A stretch of 46,932 bases of DNA from Bradyrhizobium rifense (GCF_008123425.1 NZ_VSSS01000090.1:1-46932); one strand, 5' to 3'; shown: positions 25,335-33,005, counted from the stretch's first letter. Notes: generated by a model not told the origin, from the sequence alone. Program-made: numbers and translations.

Positions 25335-25352
25335 GTGGCGCTCCCTAGCGGA
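25335..25352. repeat. attL, copy of the tRNA-Glu 3' end
   Basis: Exact 18-bp match to 43383-43400. The base after it differs between the two copies. Confidence 0.88.
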
Positions 25353-25470
25353 GCCGCCGTTTTCTGCAACATCAATGAGTTAGCAATGATGTTGGGGAAG
25401 GCGACTTCTATTGCTTTGCCATAGCTTTCTTCGGGCTTCCCCAACCCTAACTCTGGCTTGTCAAAATAAA

Positions 25471-25501
25471 ACCCCGGCAACCGTTTGAGCGGCTCCGGGG
25501 T
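25471..25501 (-). terminator. Rho-independent terminator near the left island edge
   Basis: ACCCCGG (25471-25477) and CCGGGGT (25495-25501) form a stem; on the minus strand it is followed by TTTTATTTTG. It would stop leftward transcription leaving the island towards the backbone. Confidence 0.65.
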
Positions 25502-25534
25502 CACGCGCTAGTGCCGCCTATGAGAGAGGCGATC

Positions 25535-26290
25535 ATGAGTAAGAGTAAAGCTGGAGCGTTACGTGATCAAGAGGGTCGTCACACCCTCGCAATGCTGCGT
25601 TCAAAACCCGAACCAATTCACTACCGGATCAGGCGCGCGATTATGGCTGATCCTTCGCTCACATCGACGGCTAAATTGGTAGCGGACGCGTTGCTTATCA
25701 CGTTCCGAAATAGCACGACTGGCCGGTGCAATCCCTCGCTAGCCAAGATCGCGTTGGCAATCGGTCGGTCGAGGCGAACCGTGATCAAAGCAATCGGGGA
25801 GCTCAAGGCTGGAGCTGATCCATGGCTAATTGTCCGAGGCACGCGGGGAGGTTCAAAGGACAACACCAACAACTACGAGTTCAGAATGAAAGGTACGGGT
25901 GCAGTTTGTTGCACCGGTGAAGAAGGACACGCCAGTGAAGAAAAGGCCGATAGGGGTGAAGCGGAATGCACGGAAGGGGTGAAGCCTACGGCCCACAAAC
26001 TATCTGATGAACTATCCAGAACTATAGACGCAGATAATGTCGAAGAAGATGGGCCGGATCGCTCGCTACCGCGCACCCTGATGGGCGCGCTTCGCGATCC
26101 GGAGCCGCAGCGCGAGCGTCCCGAAGTTCTCCAGAACCGCATTGCGATGCGCCTGACGGGCGGCTGGAACATATTTGGCGACCTGCCTGAAACTGAGCGC
26201 GACCGTCTCACGGAACTTGAGCGGACTGGCGCACTCACGGATGAAGCACTCGGACTTGCAATTGCGGCAGCCCGGATGGGCAAAGCGTGA
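25535..26290 (+). CDS. Helix-turn-helix protein, replication-initiator or regulator type
   Basis: The 251-residue protein has an N-terminal helix-turn-helix (about 40-118): STAKLVADALLITFRN, NPSLAKIALAIGRSRRTVIK, and a wing LIVRGTRGGSKDNTNNYEF. This HTH_36-type arrangement is common in plasmid and phage replication or regulation proteins. The rest is acidic, low-complexity, with a short ordered C-terminus (GWNIFGDLPETERDRLTELE). AGAGAGG lies before the ATG. First gene of the island; its role may be maintenance of the excised form, which is inferred. Confidence 0.7.
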   Translation: MSKSKAGALRDQEGRHTLAMLRSKPEPIHYRIRRAIMADPSLTSTAKLVADALLITFRNSTTGRCNPSLAKIALAIGRSRRTVIKAIGELKAGADPWLIVRGTRGGSKDNTNNYEFRMKGTGAVCCTGEEGHASEEKADRGEAECTEGVKPTAHKLSDELSRTIDADNVEEDGPDRSLPRTLMGALRDPEPQRERPEVLQNRIAMRLTGGWNIFGDLPETERDRLTELERTGALTDEALGLAIAAARMGKA

Positions 26291-26375
26291 CCGGGCGCGG
26301 CAACCAACCGTGGGTAAGCGGCGAAGCCCTGCTTGGTGGTGCGCCGGGCGGTCAGACGCGGGTCAGAATTGGCCG

Positions 26376-26427
26376 CCGTTACATAACGGTAGTCTCGGAC
26401 GTAACGGACAAGTCCGTTACGTAACGG
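26376..26427. promoter_or_regulatory. Cluster of CCGTTACGTAACGG-type palindromes (operators or iterons)
   Basis: CCGTTACATAACGG (26376-26389, arms CCGTTA/TAACGG), GTAACGGAC-aa-GTCCGTTAC (26401-26420, perfect 9-bp arms) and CCGTTACGTAACGG (26414-26427, perfect 14-bp palindrome) lie directly before the gene at 26441. A fourth, CGTTACGTAACG (26515-26526), lies inside its first codons. All share GTAACG. Confidence 0.75.
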
Positions 26428-26440
26428 AAAGGAGATCGCC

Positions 26441-27091
26441 ATGGGCCTCAGCAATGCCGCGCGACAGGCGCGCCATCGTGCCAAGCGGGCCGCAGAAATG
26501 GAGGCGTTACGTAACGGGGCGGCACCGTCGCAAGGTGCGGAGGTAAACGCGCTGCGCAAACGGGTTAGGGAGCTGGAGGCCGCACTCGGCGCCAAGCCCA
26601 AGCCAGCCATGACGTTGGACATGATCTCGACCAAGACGGGCCGCGAGCAGGCCGAGATATTCATGCGCCAGCAGGAGAAGCGGTTCGAGGGGGAAATCAG
26701 GCGGCGGGTCCAAGCCGAGGTCGCGGCGTGGATGGAGCAGATGCTGCCGGAATACAAGAAGCGGCTGGAAGAATCAGACCGCGTGATCAAGACACGCAAG
26801 GGCTTCATGAAGAAGGCGTTGTTCAACAAATTCCGGTTCGCCATTCATGAGGACACCTACAGCCACAGGTCCGCGAAAGAGCGCGCCGAGCTGTGCCAGT
26901 GGCTGGAGGAGCATGAGACGGTGCTGGTTGCCGAAGACGAGAAGCCGACAACGCTCCCAACGCTGGAGGAACTGATGCGGAACCGGGAAGCAATCCGGCG
27001 AGCCAACAGCGAGCGGAGCAAGGCAGCGCACGCGAGGGCAAAGGCGGAGCGGGAGGCGGAGAAGCGAGAAGCGGACAACTCGGCATTATAA
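26441..27091 (+). CDS. Coiled-coil hypothetical protein (216 aa)
   Basis: The N-terminus GLSNAARQARHRAKRAAEME resembles the basic opening helix found in many phage and mobile-element proteins (NAERQRRxR type). Residues 30-110 are predicted coiled coil, and the C-terminal 50 residues are a Lys/Glu/Ala-rich helix. There is no catalytic motif. A strong AAAGGAG ribosome site and four palindromes surround its start. It might bind those palindromes itself; that is inferred from position only. Confidence 0.7.
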   Translation: MGLSNAARQARHRAKRAAEMEALRNGAAPSQGAEVNALRKRVRELEAALGAKPKPAMTLDMISTKTGREQAEIFMRQQEKRFEGEIRRRVQAEVAAWMEQMLPEYKKRLEESDRVIKTRKGFMKKALFNKFRFAIHEDTYSHRSAKERAELCQWLEEHETVLVAEDEKPTTLPTLEELMRNREAIRRANSERSKAAHARAKAEREAEKREADNSAL

Positions 27092-27264
27092 AGGGCCGAC
27101 GCAGACGCGCTACGACGGCAATAAGCCGCGCCCGATCAGCAGCGTCAGGCTCATGCGCGTCCCAAACTTTCCATGCGCGTACATAGGATGAGGGCGCGCA
27201 TGAAGTCGCGGCTTGACCTTCCACGTTGGGATGATTCTAATCGCGCAGCATAGAGTAACGGGCC

Positions 27265-27777
27265 ATGGCACCTGAAAGTACAGGTTGGAAACAGGCAGGC
27301 CGGTTTCGGCCGGGGCAATCTGGAAATTTGGCCGGTAGGCCGCGCGGGGCTCGTAATGCGACCACCCTTGCATGCGAAGCCTTGCTCGATGGCGAAGCGC
27401 AACGGTTGACCGCGAAGTGCATCCAAATGGCGCTGGAAGGCGATCCAGTCGCCTTAAAACTTTGCTTCGACCGAATATACCCGCCCCGCAAGGGCCGCAC
27501 GGTAACCTTTCCTTTGCGTGCTATCGACTGCGCACAGGACACGGCCGACGCATTGTCCGATATTGCAGCTGCCGTGGCGTCAGGCCAAATTTCGCCAGAA
27601 GAGGGGAGCGCAATTTCGGCTGTGCTCGGCCACGCGGCGCGGGCCTATGAGGTTTCCCGAGCCACGCCCGGACATGAAATTAGACAATACACGGACGCGG
27701 AGCTTCACGGCATCATCGAGCGCGAGGAACAGCGTCGCGCGCGGGAGGAAACGAGATTACTCACTGACGGGCGGTAG
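27265..27777 (+). CDS. DUF5681 domain protein
   Basis: The N-terminus GRFRPGQSGNLAGRPRGARN is the signature of DUF5681, short proteins common in alphaproteobacterial phages and islands. The 170-residue protein continues with a helical region containing the recurrent CIQMALEGDPVALKLCFDRIYPPRK segment, also typical of the family. Function is not known. It stands alone on the plus strand. Confidence 0.85.
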   Translation: MAPESTGWKQAGRFRPGQSGNLAGRPRGARNATTLACEALLDGEAQRLTAKCIQMALEGDPVALKLCFDRIYPPRKGRTVTFPLRAIDCAQDTADALSDIAAAVASGQISPEEGSAISAVLGHAARAYEVSRATPGHEIRQYTDAELHGIIEREEQRRAREETRLLTDGR

Positions 27778-27822
27778 CCGTTCGCTAGGATTTCGTCGCT
27801 CGCCCGGTTGCCGCATCGTCGC

Positions 27823-28056
27823 CTACAGGGCGAGGCGGCCCTGATCCTCGGACCAATCGATGATCTCGAAGAACATTCCTCGATTGAGCATTTCGGCTTC
27901 CAGATTGCCGGCGTGTTGCTTCCAATCGGCAGTTTCCCGAACCCGAAAGCGAGGAGCTTCCTCGGCGGCTTTCTGCGCATCGTCGGACGCCAGCGCGCCG
28001 CGCACGCTTTCGTACATCATGGTGAGGCTGTCGTTTGTGAACGCGCGATAGTCCAT
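27823..28056 (-). CDS. Conserved hypothetical protein (77 aa)
   Basis: A small acidic, helical protein (MDYRAFTNDSLTMMYESVRG..., RGMFFEIIDWSEDQG). I recognise the style from rhizobial islands but no function is known. A rho-independent-type hairpin with seven U ends ten bases before its ATG, leaving little room for a ribosome site; expression may be controlled there. Confidence 0.75.
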   Translation of the reverse strand: MDYRAFTNDSLTMMYESVRGALASDDAQKAAEEAPRFRVRETADWKQHAGNLEAEMLNRGMFFEIIDWSEDQGRLAL

Positions 28057-28065
28057 TCACGGCCC

Positions 28066-28102
28066 AAAAAAAGGCCGTCGCCGGGTTGAGATCAGCGACG
28101 GC
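28066..28102 (-). terminator. Terminator-like hairpin directly 5' of a gene start
   Basis: On the minus strand GCCGTCGC (28102-28095) pairs with GCGACGGC (28081-28074), followed by C and seven U (28072-28066). The next gene starts at 28056. It either ends an upstream transcript or works as an attenuator of the following gene. Confidence 0.75.
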
Positions 28103-28307
28103 GCCAATGTGTGAGTTGTTAGTTTTAATTGCGCTGGTCGGACAAGATGATGGAGCGCCGAGGTTAACGCTGCGTAATCGACCGCCGAACCAACCACTGG
28201 CGCCGTTCAAAGAGCCGTAAGATGGAAGCGGCGATTCCATTTTCTATATCGCAGGTTGCGAGCATCCTCCATCAAACGGCACAAGATATGTTCTTCAAAT
28301 GAAAGAA

Positions 28308-28325
28308 GCCGCCAACTGAGGCGGC
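28308..28325 (-). terminator. Hairpin after small membrane peptide gene
   Basis: GCCGCC/GGCGGC with a 6-nt loop, followed on the minus strand by TTCTTTCATTT. It starts nine bases after the stop of the 29-residue peptide gene at 28334. Confidence 0.6.
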
Positions 28326-28333
28326 GTTACTTT

Positions 28334-28423
28334 TCAGTGGGCGAACAAGAGGACAGTTACGGCGGCGACAGTGAACGTCCCGGCCGCGATAGCAAACACC
28401 CGAAATAGCAGGTCACCGCTCAT
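28334..28423 (-). CDS. Single-span membrane micropeptide (29 aa)
   Basis: MSGDLLFRVFAIAAGTFTVA then AVTVLLFAH: one hydrophobic helix with a polar start. A longer ORF reaches 28543, but the upstream part is not protein-like. A terminator hairpin follows right after the stop, which supports a real short transcript. Function unknown; could also be an antisense or structural RNA with a chance ORF. Confidence 0.4.
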   Translation of the reverse strand: MSGDLLFRVFAIAAGTFTVAAVTVLLFAH

Positions 28424-28679
28424 CAACCAGCTTTGTTCCGGGGCGGCAATCTGTCTATGCAGATTGTGCCAAAACCGGGAAACTTCGGTAGTATATGACA
28501 GCGTGTTCCGACCGTGAATACACCTCATGGTCGTCCAGAACAAAACAGGCCGTTTGTCATTTCAAGCTAGGCCACTGTCGCCGGAAACAGGCCAGCGCCT
28601 CCCGGTGGGTGCTGTCCTAATTAGGACACGCGGAACTCTGAATTAGGACACGGTGTTTTGTGACAGTGGTGTGTCAATG

Positions 28680-28749
28680 AGCCGCGCGCGTACTGAGTAA
28701 GCGCGGCTACGAGAGCCTCAATCCTGCCAGCCCCGGATTGGGGCTTTTT
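28680..28749 (+). ncRNA. Candidate small RNA: hairpin plus terminator
   Basis: AGCCGCGC (28680-28687) pairs with GCGCGGCT (28701-28708); AGCCCC-GGATT-GGGGCT (28729-28745) is followed by TTTTC, a good terminator. No coding gene precedes it on this strand within the island for 900 bases, so the terminator must belong to a short transcript. The promoter is not certain; TGTGACAGTG lies 20 bases upstream and again 20-25 bases before the hairpin at 29102. Confidence 0.4.
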
Positions 28750-29101
28750 CGTTTGCCGGCACAGGCAATGGAACACCGTGTTTCAACGGACTCCACAACG
28801 GTGCAGAAATAAGTAGAAATATGCAGGCCGGGGCTGGCATTTCATCCCGAACAATCATTTTGCCCGGTAAGGGGCTGCCGTGAGGTGGTCCCTTTCGATT
28901 CCGACACCCGCGTACTGGCGGATTAGGGCACTGGGAAATTTACGGGTGACCAAGCAAAAACGCCGCCCGCTTAAATGTTGCGCGAGCGGCGGCTTTCCAG
29001 CCCCGGTGGGTTTGACGCAAAACTCCGGTGAGGATGATAGTGCACAAGTTGTGCCAAGGTTTTGTGTCGCGTTCTGTGACAGTGCTAACCGACATGAAGA
29101 G

Positions 29102-29123
29102 AGGCCGCCAACTGGGGCGGCCT
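29102..29123. repeat. Perfect 8-bp stem, 6-nt loop
   Basis: AGGCCGCC-aactgg-GGCGGCCT, nearly the same stem and loop as the hairpin at 28308-28325 (GCCGCC-aactga-GGCGGC). The two appear to belong to one repeated structural element. Confidence 0.6.
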
Positions 29124-29253
29124 AGAAGCTCCCCACCCATCTGGTGGTCTAGGCCACGAAAGGGCGGGGAGCTGTTGCGCCGGTCCCCCCGTCGCACAAT
29201 CAGGCTAGAAACGTCATATGACGGTCATGTGAAGTTGTCGGCACTGTCCACTA

Positions 29254-29448
29254 TTAATGCCGAACGGCCTTCATCGAAGGTTGGATCGTGAGGCGATAAG
29301 CAACGTAGTCGTCGTTGCCGTTGAAGGTCTCCAAGACCTCTCTACAGGCTGGGCAGCGGTATTCGCCACCACTGTTAGGGAGGGACGTAAGCTCCAGTCG
29401 GCGAAAGCCGGCGCCGCACTCGGGACAAGTCACGTCACTCTTTTTCAT
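29254..29448 (-). CDS. Small zinc-ribbon protein (64 aa)
   Basis: Two Cys pairs, CPECGAGF (residues 8-11) and CPAC (32-35), form a zinc ribbon. Between them lies RRLELTSLPNSGGEYR, a pattern I recognise from many short rhizobial proteins annotated only as hypothetical. GGGGAG precedes the start. It could bind nucleic acid or act as an adaptor; nothing more is seen. Confidence 0.8.
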   Translation of the reverse strand: MKKSDVTCPECGAGFRRLELTSLPNSGGEYRCPACREVLETFNGNDDYVAYRLTIQPSMKAVRH

Positions 29449-29779
29449 ACGCCACTCCCCGGGGAAAACGGCGAGAGTTTATAGGAAAAATTAACGCTGA
29501 GCCATCGGTTGGTGTTCGTCCAATGGAACGCAACTTTTGGCTTAGAGAACGAAACTAGGCCACTACACCAATCAAATTAGGCCGCTGAGGTCGGAAACGG
29601 GCCAGCGCCCGGCTCGGCATAGGAACGAAGCGCGTATCCGAACACAGCGCGAACCGTTGGCGTGCCTCATTTGGGTTTACCCAACTGAGTCATCGCGCTG
29701 AGACGGAAAATCTGTCTCATTTGGGTTGACTTACGAATTATGAGACGTCATTGTCTCATGGTCTAGAACCTAGCGAGAC
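29449..29779. other. Non-coding stretch upstream of the resolvase
   Basis: 331 bases without a gene. The right part (29671-29759) is rich in inverted repeats; the left part holds the second copy of the 31-bp repeat (29579-29609) and a fragment TAGGCCACT. Confidence 0.5.
29671..29759. promoter_or_regulatory. Candidate resolution (res) site or operators
   Basis: TTGGGT-tt-ACCCAA (29671-29684), TGAGAC-N9-GTCTCA (29699-29719) and ATGAGAC-N6-GTCTCAT (29740-29759) are followed 20 bases later by the resolvase gene. The element CTCATTTGGGTT occurs twice. Three dyads next to a serine recombinase are the usual layout of a res site. Confidence 0.55.
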
Positions 29780-30337
29780 ATGACCATGACCAAGCAGCAC
29801 CTTGTCGGCTACGCCCGCGTCTCCAGCACCGACCAGAGCCTCGACGTGCAGGAGAAAGCACTTCTCGCGGCAGGATGCGACATCATCCGGGCCGAGAAGC
29901 GCAGTGGCACGACCAAGGAAGGGCGCGACGAACTCAACCTAGCGCTCTCCATCCTGCGCACCGGCGACGTGTTGATGGTCACGCGGATCGACCGGCTCGC
30001 GCGCAGCATCGGCGACTTGCAGGACATCGTCAGGGCGGTAAAGGCCAAGGGCGCGTCACTCAGGGCGATAGAGCAGCCAATCGACACCAGCACGGCTGCG
30101 GGCAAGTGCTTCCTCGATATGCTCGGGGTGTTCGCCGAGTTTGAAACCAACCTTCGCCGCGAGCGCCAGCTTGAAGGGATCGCGAGCGCCAAGGCGCGCG
30201 GCGTCTACAAGGGGCGCAAGGCGAGCATCGATGCCGGGAAGATCAAGAAGATGAAGGCCGACGGTGTGGGGCCGTCCGCGATTGCAAAGACGTTGAAGAT
30301 CGGCCGAGCTTCGGTGTATCGCGCACTGGCGGAGTGA
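29780..30337 (+). CDS. Serine recombinase (resolvase/invertase family)
   Basis: The 185-residue protein matches Tn3-type resolvases in length. The catalytic Ser lies in GYARVSSTDQSLDVQ; VTRIDRLARSIGDLQ carries active-site arginines; AEFETNLRRERQLEGIASAK is the connecting helix; the C-terminal GPSAIAKTLKIGRASVYRAL is the DNA-binding HTH. It likely resolves multimers or inverts a segment at the dyads just upstream. No transposase is present, so it is not part of an intact Tn3 element. Confidence 0.93.
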   Translation: MTMTKQHLVGYARVSSTDQSLDVQEKALLAAGCDIIRAEKRSGTTKEGRDELNLALSILRTGDVLMVTRIDRLARSIGDLQDIVRAVKAKGASLRAIEQPIDTSTAAGKCFLDMLGVFAEFETNLRRERQLEGIASAKARGVYKGRKASIDAGKIKKMKADGVGPSAIAKTLKIGRASVYRALAE

Positions 30338-30765
30338 GCCGCACTAGTGTGCAGTCCACGGAGCTTTTTTCCGGCACCTAGGGGGAGGGAAAATTTCTCG
30401 GGAAAGCATGCTTATTTTCGGCAAAACCCCTCACAAAGCCGCCGAAAGCTGATCGATCATGCGCCTTAGCCGAAGGTCGCATGAACCGTGTCATGTCGGC
30501 TTTTAGAGGCGAACCCGAAGGCAATCCAGCATCGCGTCTACCGCTGCTTTTGACCCGAACCGAACTTCGGTCGGCTTTCAACGCCCCGCGAACTCCGGGG
30601 GGATCACGGCTCCGACGGTGTCCCATAACGGCCGAAATGTGGCCCTTGCCGCACTCGCCTATTTCTTTCCCCTTCTCCGCCCAGCTTAGAGCGCGTTTCG
30701 TATCCACGATTGCCGCAAGCGCCCCTAGTGCTGAAGAGAGTTCGTTGCGTCCGGTGGAGCAAGCG
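30338..30765. other. Non-coding stretch with repeat copy A
   Basis: About 430 bases. Contains copy A of the AAGCATGCTT repeat (30380-30443). The ORF that becomes the DUF2865 protein is open through 30481, but the translated part before 30766 looks non-native. Confidence 0.5.
30380..30443. repeat. AAGCATGCTT repeat, copy A
   Basis: GGGGGAGGGAAAA, then AAGCATGCTT (30404-30413), then ATTTTCGGCAA and CCCCTCACAAAGCCGCCG. Other copies: 35156-35268, 35357-35420 (diverged), 37802-37888. Confidence 0.75.
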
Positions 30766-31422
30766 ATGCGTACCGAATTGTCCTTTCAGCGCAAGCTGCG
30801 CCGCATGCTTGTTGCTGTCGCCATCGTTGGCCCCGTGGCGCTGACGCCCGAAATGAGTGCGGCCGAAGGCTTGTTTGATTTCTTTTTCGGTGGCGGCCAG
30901 AAGCAACAGCAGCAGACCTCGTCTTTCAACAACAATCCGCAATCACCACCGCAGCGGCCGGTCGTCGTAAGCGCGGGACCTGCCTTCTGCGTGCGCAGTT
31001 GCGACGGCAAATATTTTCCGCTGATGCGCGGCGCGGCCTCGCCGGCGCAGATGTGCCAAGCCTTCTGTCCGGCAAGTCCGACCAAAGTTTTCTTCGGCTC
31101 CAGCATCGACAGAGCCTATGCCACAACCGGCGAACGATACGCCGATAGCGAAAACGCCTTTGCCTATCGGAAGGCGCTGCGAGCCGATTGCACCTGCAAC
31201 GGCCACAATCCCGCCGGTCTTGCGTCAGTCGATATCGCGATGGACGGCTCGTTACGCTCGGGCGACGCGGTCGCTACCGCTGACGGGCTCGTCGCCTATT
31301 CCGGCATACGGGTCGGCAACGACCAGAACCCAGATTTCACGCCGTTAGCGTCTTCCGAGTTGACTCGCACGCCGCTTCCGGCGACGACCATCACGCCGAA
31401 GCCGGTGCCCGCGCGCGACTAG
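30766..31422 (+). CDS. DUF2865 domain exported protein
   Basis: A 218-residue protein with an N-terminal hydrophobic signal (LVAVAIVGPVALTPEMSAAE), a Gln/Asn/Pro linker, and the DUF2865 core: AFCVRSCDGKYFPLMRG, MCQAFCPASPTKVFFGSSID, AYRKAL and CTCNG. The six conserved Cys suggest periplasmic disulfides. The family is common in Rhizobiales backbones and has no known function, so finding it in an island is mildly unusual. Start chosen at the ATG before the signal. Confidence 0.85.
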   Translation: MRTELSFQRKLRRMLVAVAIVGPVALTPEMSAAEGLFDFFFGGGQKQQQQTSSFNNNPQSPPQRPVVVSAGPAFCVRSCDGKYFPLMRGAASPAQMCQAFCPASPTKVFFGSSIDRAYATTGERYADSENAFAYRKALRADCTCNGHNPAGLASVDIAMDGSLRSGDAVATADGLVAYSGIRVGNDQNPDFTPLASSELTRTPLPATTITPKPVPARD

Positions 31423-31491
31423 CGCGTATATGCGGGCTGATGTTGCAATCAATCTCCGACGATCACCCCTCTTGCAGAGCTTCTCGTTGAC

Positions 31492-31589
31492 GTCCGCTTT
31501 TTGAGGCACAACGGACTAGATTTGCTCAGGTTGAGTTTTTCGCATTTTGACCCGTTGCAGACCTCGCGGAGAGTTGGCATTGTTGTGCG
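31492..31589 (+). repeat. 98-bp upstream block, copy 1
   Basis: Aligns without gaps to 34380-34477. Both copies lie immediately before paralogous genes with the same offset. They share GATTTGCTCAGGTTGAGT, TTCGCATTTTGACCC and GCAGACCTCGCGGAGAGTTG. Confidence 0.85.
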
Positions 31590-31982
31590 ATGTTCAACTA
31601 CCTGCTTGCCAATATGCGCACATGGTCGCTCTCACTGGCGGTCTATTGCATGACTTTCACGGGCGCGACCGCCTGCACCATCGTGGTAGCACGTAGCATC
31701 ATGTTCGAGCAGGTCCCGGCGGACGTCGATGCGTCCGAGATCATCGAGGCAACAATCCATGATCGTACGCACTTCATCGACGCGCGAGGTCTGCAAGGCG
31801 AGCTGTTGAACGCACGTGTTGATCGCGTGATCAAGGGATCAATCAAGACAGACACCGTGAAGATACTTTTGTATGAAGGCTGCCCCCGCGCTAGCGGGGG
31901 GCGCGGCATCATTCTCGGTAATCTTCAGAGCGATCCGTTACTCGGTCTCGTGCTGATACCGAAGGATCACTTAGTCCGCTGA
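31590..31982 (+). CDS. Small exported protein, paralogue of the gene at 34478 (shortened)
   Basis: A 130-residue protein with a signal-like N-terminus (MRTWSLSLAVYCMTFTGATA) and a domain shared with the product at 34478: IMFEQVPADVDASEIIEATI, ARVDRVIKGSIKTDTVKILLY, GRGIILGNL. The paralogue carries about 20 more C-terminal residues, so this copy seems truncated. The core resembles small periplasmic beta proteins found in rhizobia; function unknown. Confidence 0.7.
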   Translation: MFNYLLANMRTWSLSLAVYCMTFTGATACTIVVARSIMFEQVPADVDASEIIEATIHDRTHFIDARGLQGELLNARVDRVIKGSIKTDTVKILLYEGCPRASGGRGIILGNLQSDPLLGLVLIPKDHLVR

Positions 31983-32162
31983 TGGCCCGGTGGCGAAGTT
32001 CGGTGTGGCCCGGATATGGTCTGCTGATCGGCGCAGACCGGAAGTGACGCTGCGCCATTTAAACCGGCGCTGTTGACCCCGAGCGGACGTCGTTGCCTCG
32101 CGAGACCTGCACCGCGTCGGGACAGTTCTGTCGCCAATAGTGGAGCAATCAAGAGCCAAGTT

Positions 32163-33005
32163 TCAAGCCGAGCCATCCGCGGCTGGGGTCTGTCGCGCCG
32201 CTTTCTCTTGCGCGAGAGTTGCTTCCAGCCGCGAGTTGTTTTCCTGGAGGCGCTGGTTGTTTTCCAGCAGACGCCGACTGGTGAGGAGGAGGATGTAGTA
32301 GCCGAATTGCTGATTACTTTGAAAGTAGATTTCAAGCAACCTTTCATAAGTTATAGTCAGGACTTGTCCGTCTTCTATGCACTCGACCGTTCCGGTTCGT
32401 CGGTTATCGGGCGCAAGGAAGCCAAGTTCTCCCATGAGACGCCCTGGCGGAATCTCGACGCCGATTTCTTTGACGAGAAACTTCCCGGTGACGGTGAGAA
32501 ACATTTCGGCCGCCGCATCACCCTTCCTAAATAATCGGTCGCCATGGCGATATCTGCGTTCGGTCATGAACGGTTTGAGCCATTCCATCGACATGTCACC
32601 TTGCATCGCGTTACGTGCCTTCTTAACGAGCCTGAGCAGTTGACGGAGACGAACGGCATTGACCGGCAGCAACAGCAGATAAAGCAGAAAGGTGGCGACG
32701 CTTCCGGAAAGCGCGCCAGAGGTTGCGAAGAATGCACAGCCGACCATATTCGCGACCCGCAGCGGCACCATTCTCTGCATCAGCAAGGTAGCGACAAGGA
32801 AGATTGCGCCGACCAAGGCAAACATGTTGGCGAGCGTGATGTTGGCCAACACAATTTCCAGCAGCCGATCAAACAGTGCGTCGTAGGTGATGTTGTTGGG
32901 ATCAAGCCCCATTTGAACGAGAATCTTTGCAATCCTGAGATTATCTGCCGCCGTATCAAGGATGCGGTTTAGTACCGTGGAAAGATCTGCACTGATGGGC
33001 TCCAT
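32163..33005 (-). CDS. Membrane protein with three helices and cyclic-nucleotide-binding domain (Popeye-like)
   Basis: Of 280 residues, 53-118 form three membrane helices (ITLANMFALVGAIFLVATLL; VANMVGCAFFATSGAL; SVATFLLYLLLLPV). Residues about 145-245 form a cyclic-nucleotide-binding barrel (RHGDRLFRKGDAAAEMFLTV, PPGRLMGELGFLAPDNRRTG with the Gly-Glu and Arg of a phosphate cassette). A C-terminal coiled coil follows (RRLLENNQRLQENNSRLEAT). This order, three spans then cNMP domain, is that of Popeye-domain proteins. The ORF extends 84 codons upstream, but the part before the ATG at 33005 is not protein-like. Confidence 0.8.
   Translation of the reverse strand: MEPISADLSTVLNRILDTAADNLRIAKILVQMGLDPNNITYDALFDRLLEIVLANITLANMFALVGAIFLVATLLMQRMVPLRVANMVGCAFFATSGALSGSVATFLLYLLLLPVNAVRLRQLLRLVKKARNAMQGDMSMEWLKPFMTERRYRHGDRLFRKGDAAAEMFLTVTGKFLVKEIGVEIPPGRLMGELGFLAPDNRRTGTVECIEDGQVLTITYERLLEIYFQSNQQFGYYILLLTSRRLLENNQRLQENNSRLEATLAQEKAARQTPAADGSA

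Larger units (their letters stand above)
28544..29253. other. 700-base region of palindromes and hairpins without a convincing gene
   Basis: Contents in order: a diverged 31-bp repeat (28569-28599; second copy 29579-29609); the perfect palindrome GTCCTAATTAGGAC (28614-28627) with a second AATTAGGACAC at 28641; a two-hairpin RNA candidate (28680-28749); a long GC-rich hairpin near 28963-28993; the palindrome GCACAAGTTGTGC (29042-29054); and a perfect 8-bp hairpin (29102-29123). An 81-codon ORF at 28880 runs through two hairpins and is rejected. Confidence 0.6.

Noticed and set aside
25262..25504. 80-codon minus ORF across the left attachment site
   Set aside because: It spans the att repeat and a terminator hairpin and has no ribosome site; it could be an integrase relic, but nothing supports this.
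28880..29125. 81-codon plus-strand ORF in the hairpin region
   Set aside because: It passes through two strong hairpins, starts at GTG without ribosome site and has no protein-like pattern.
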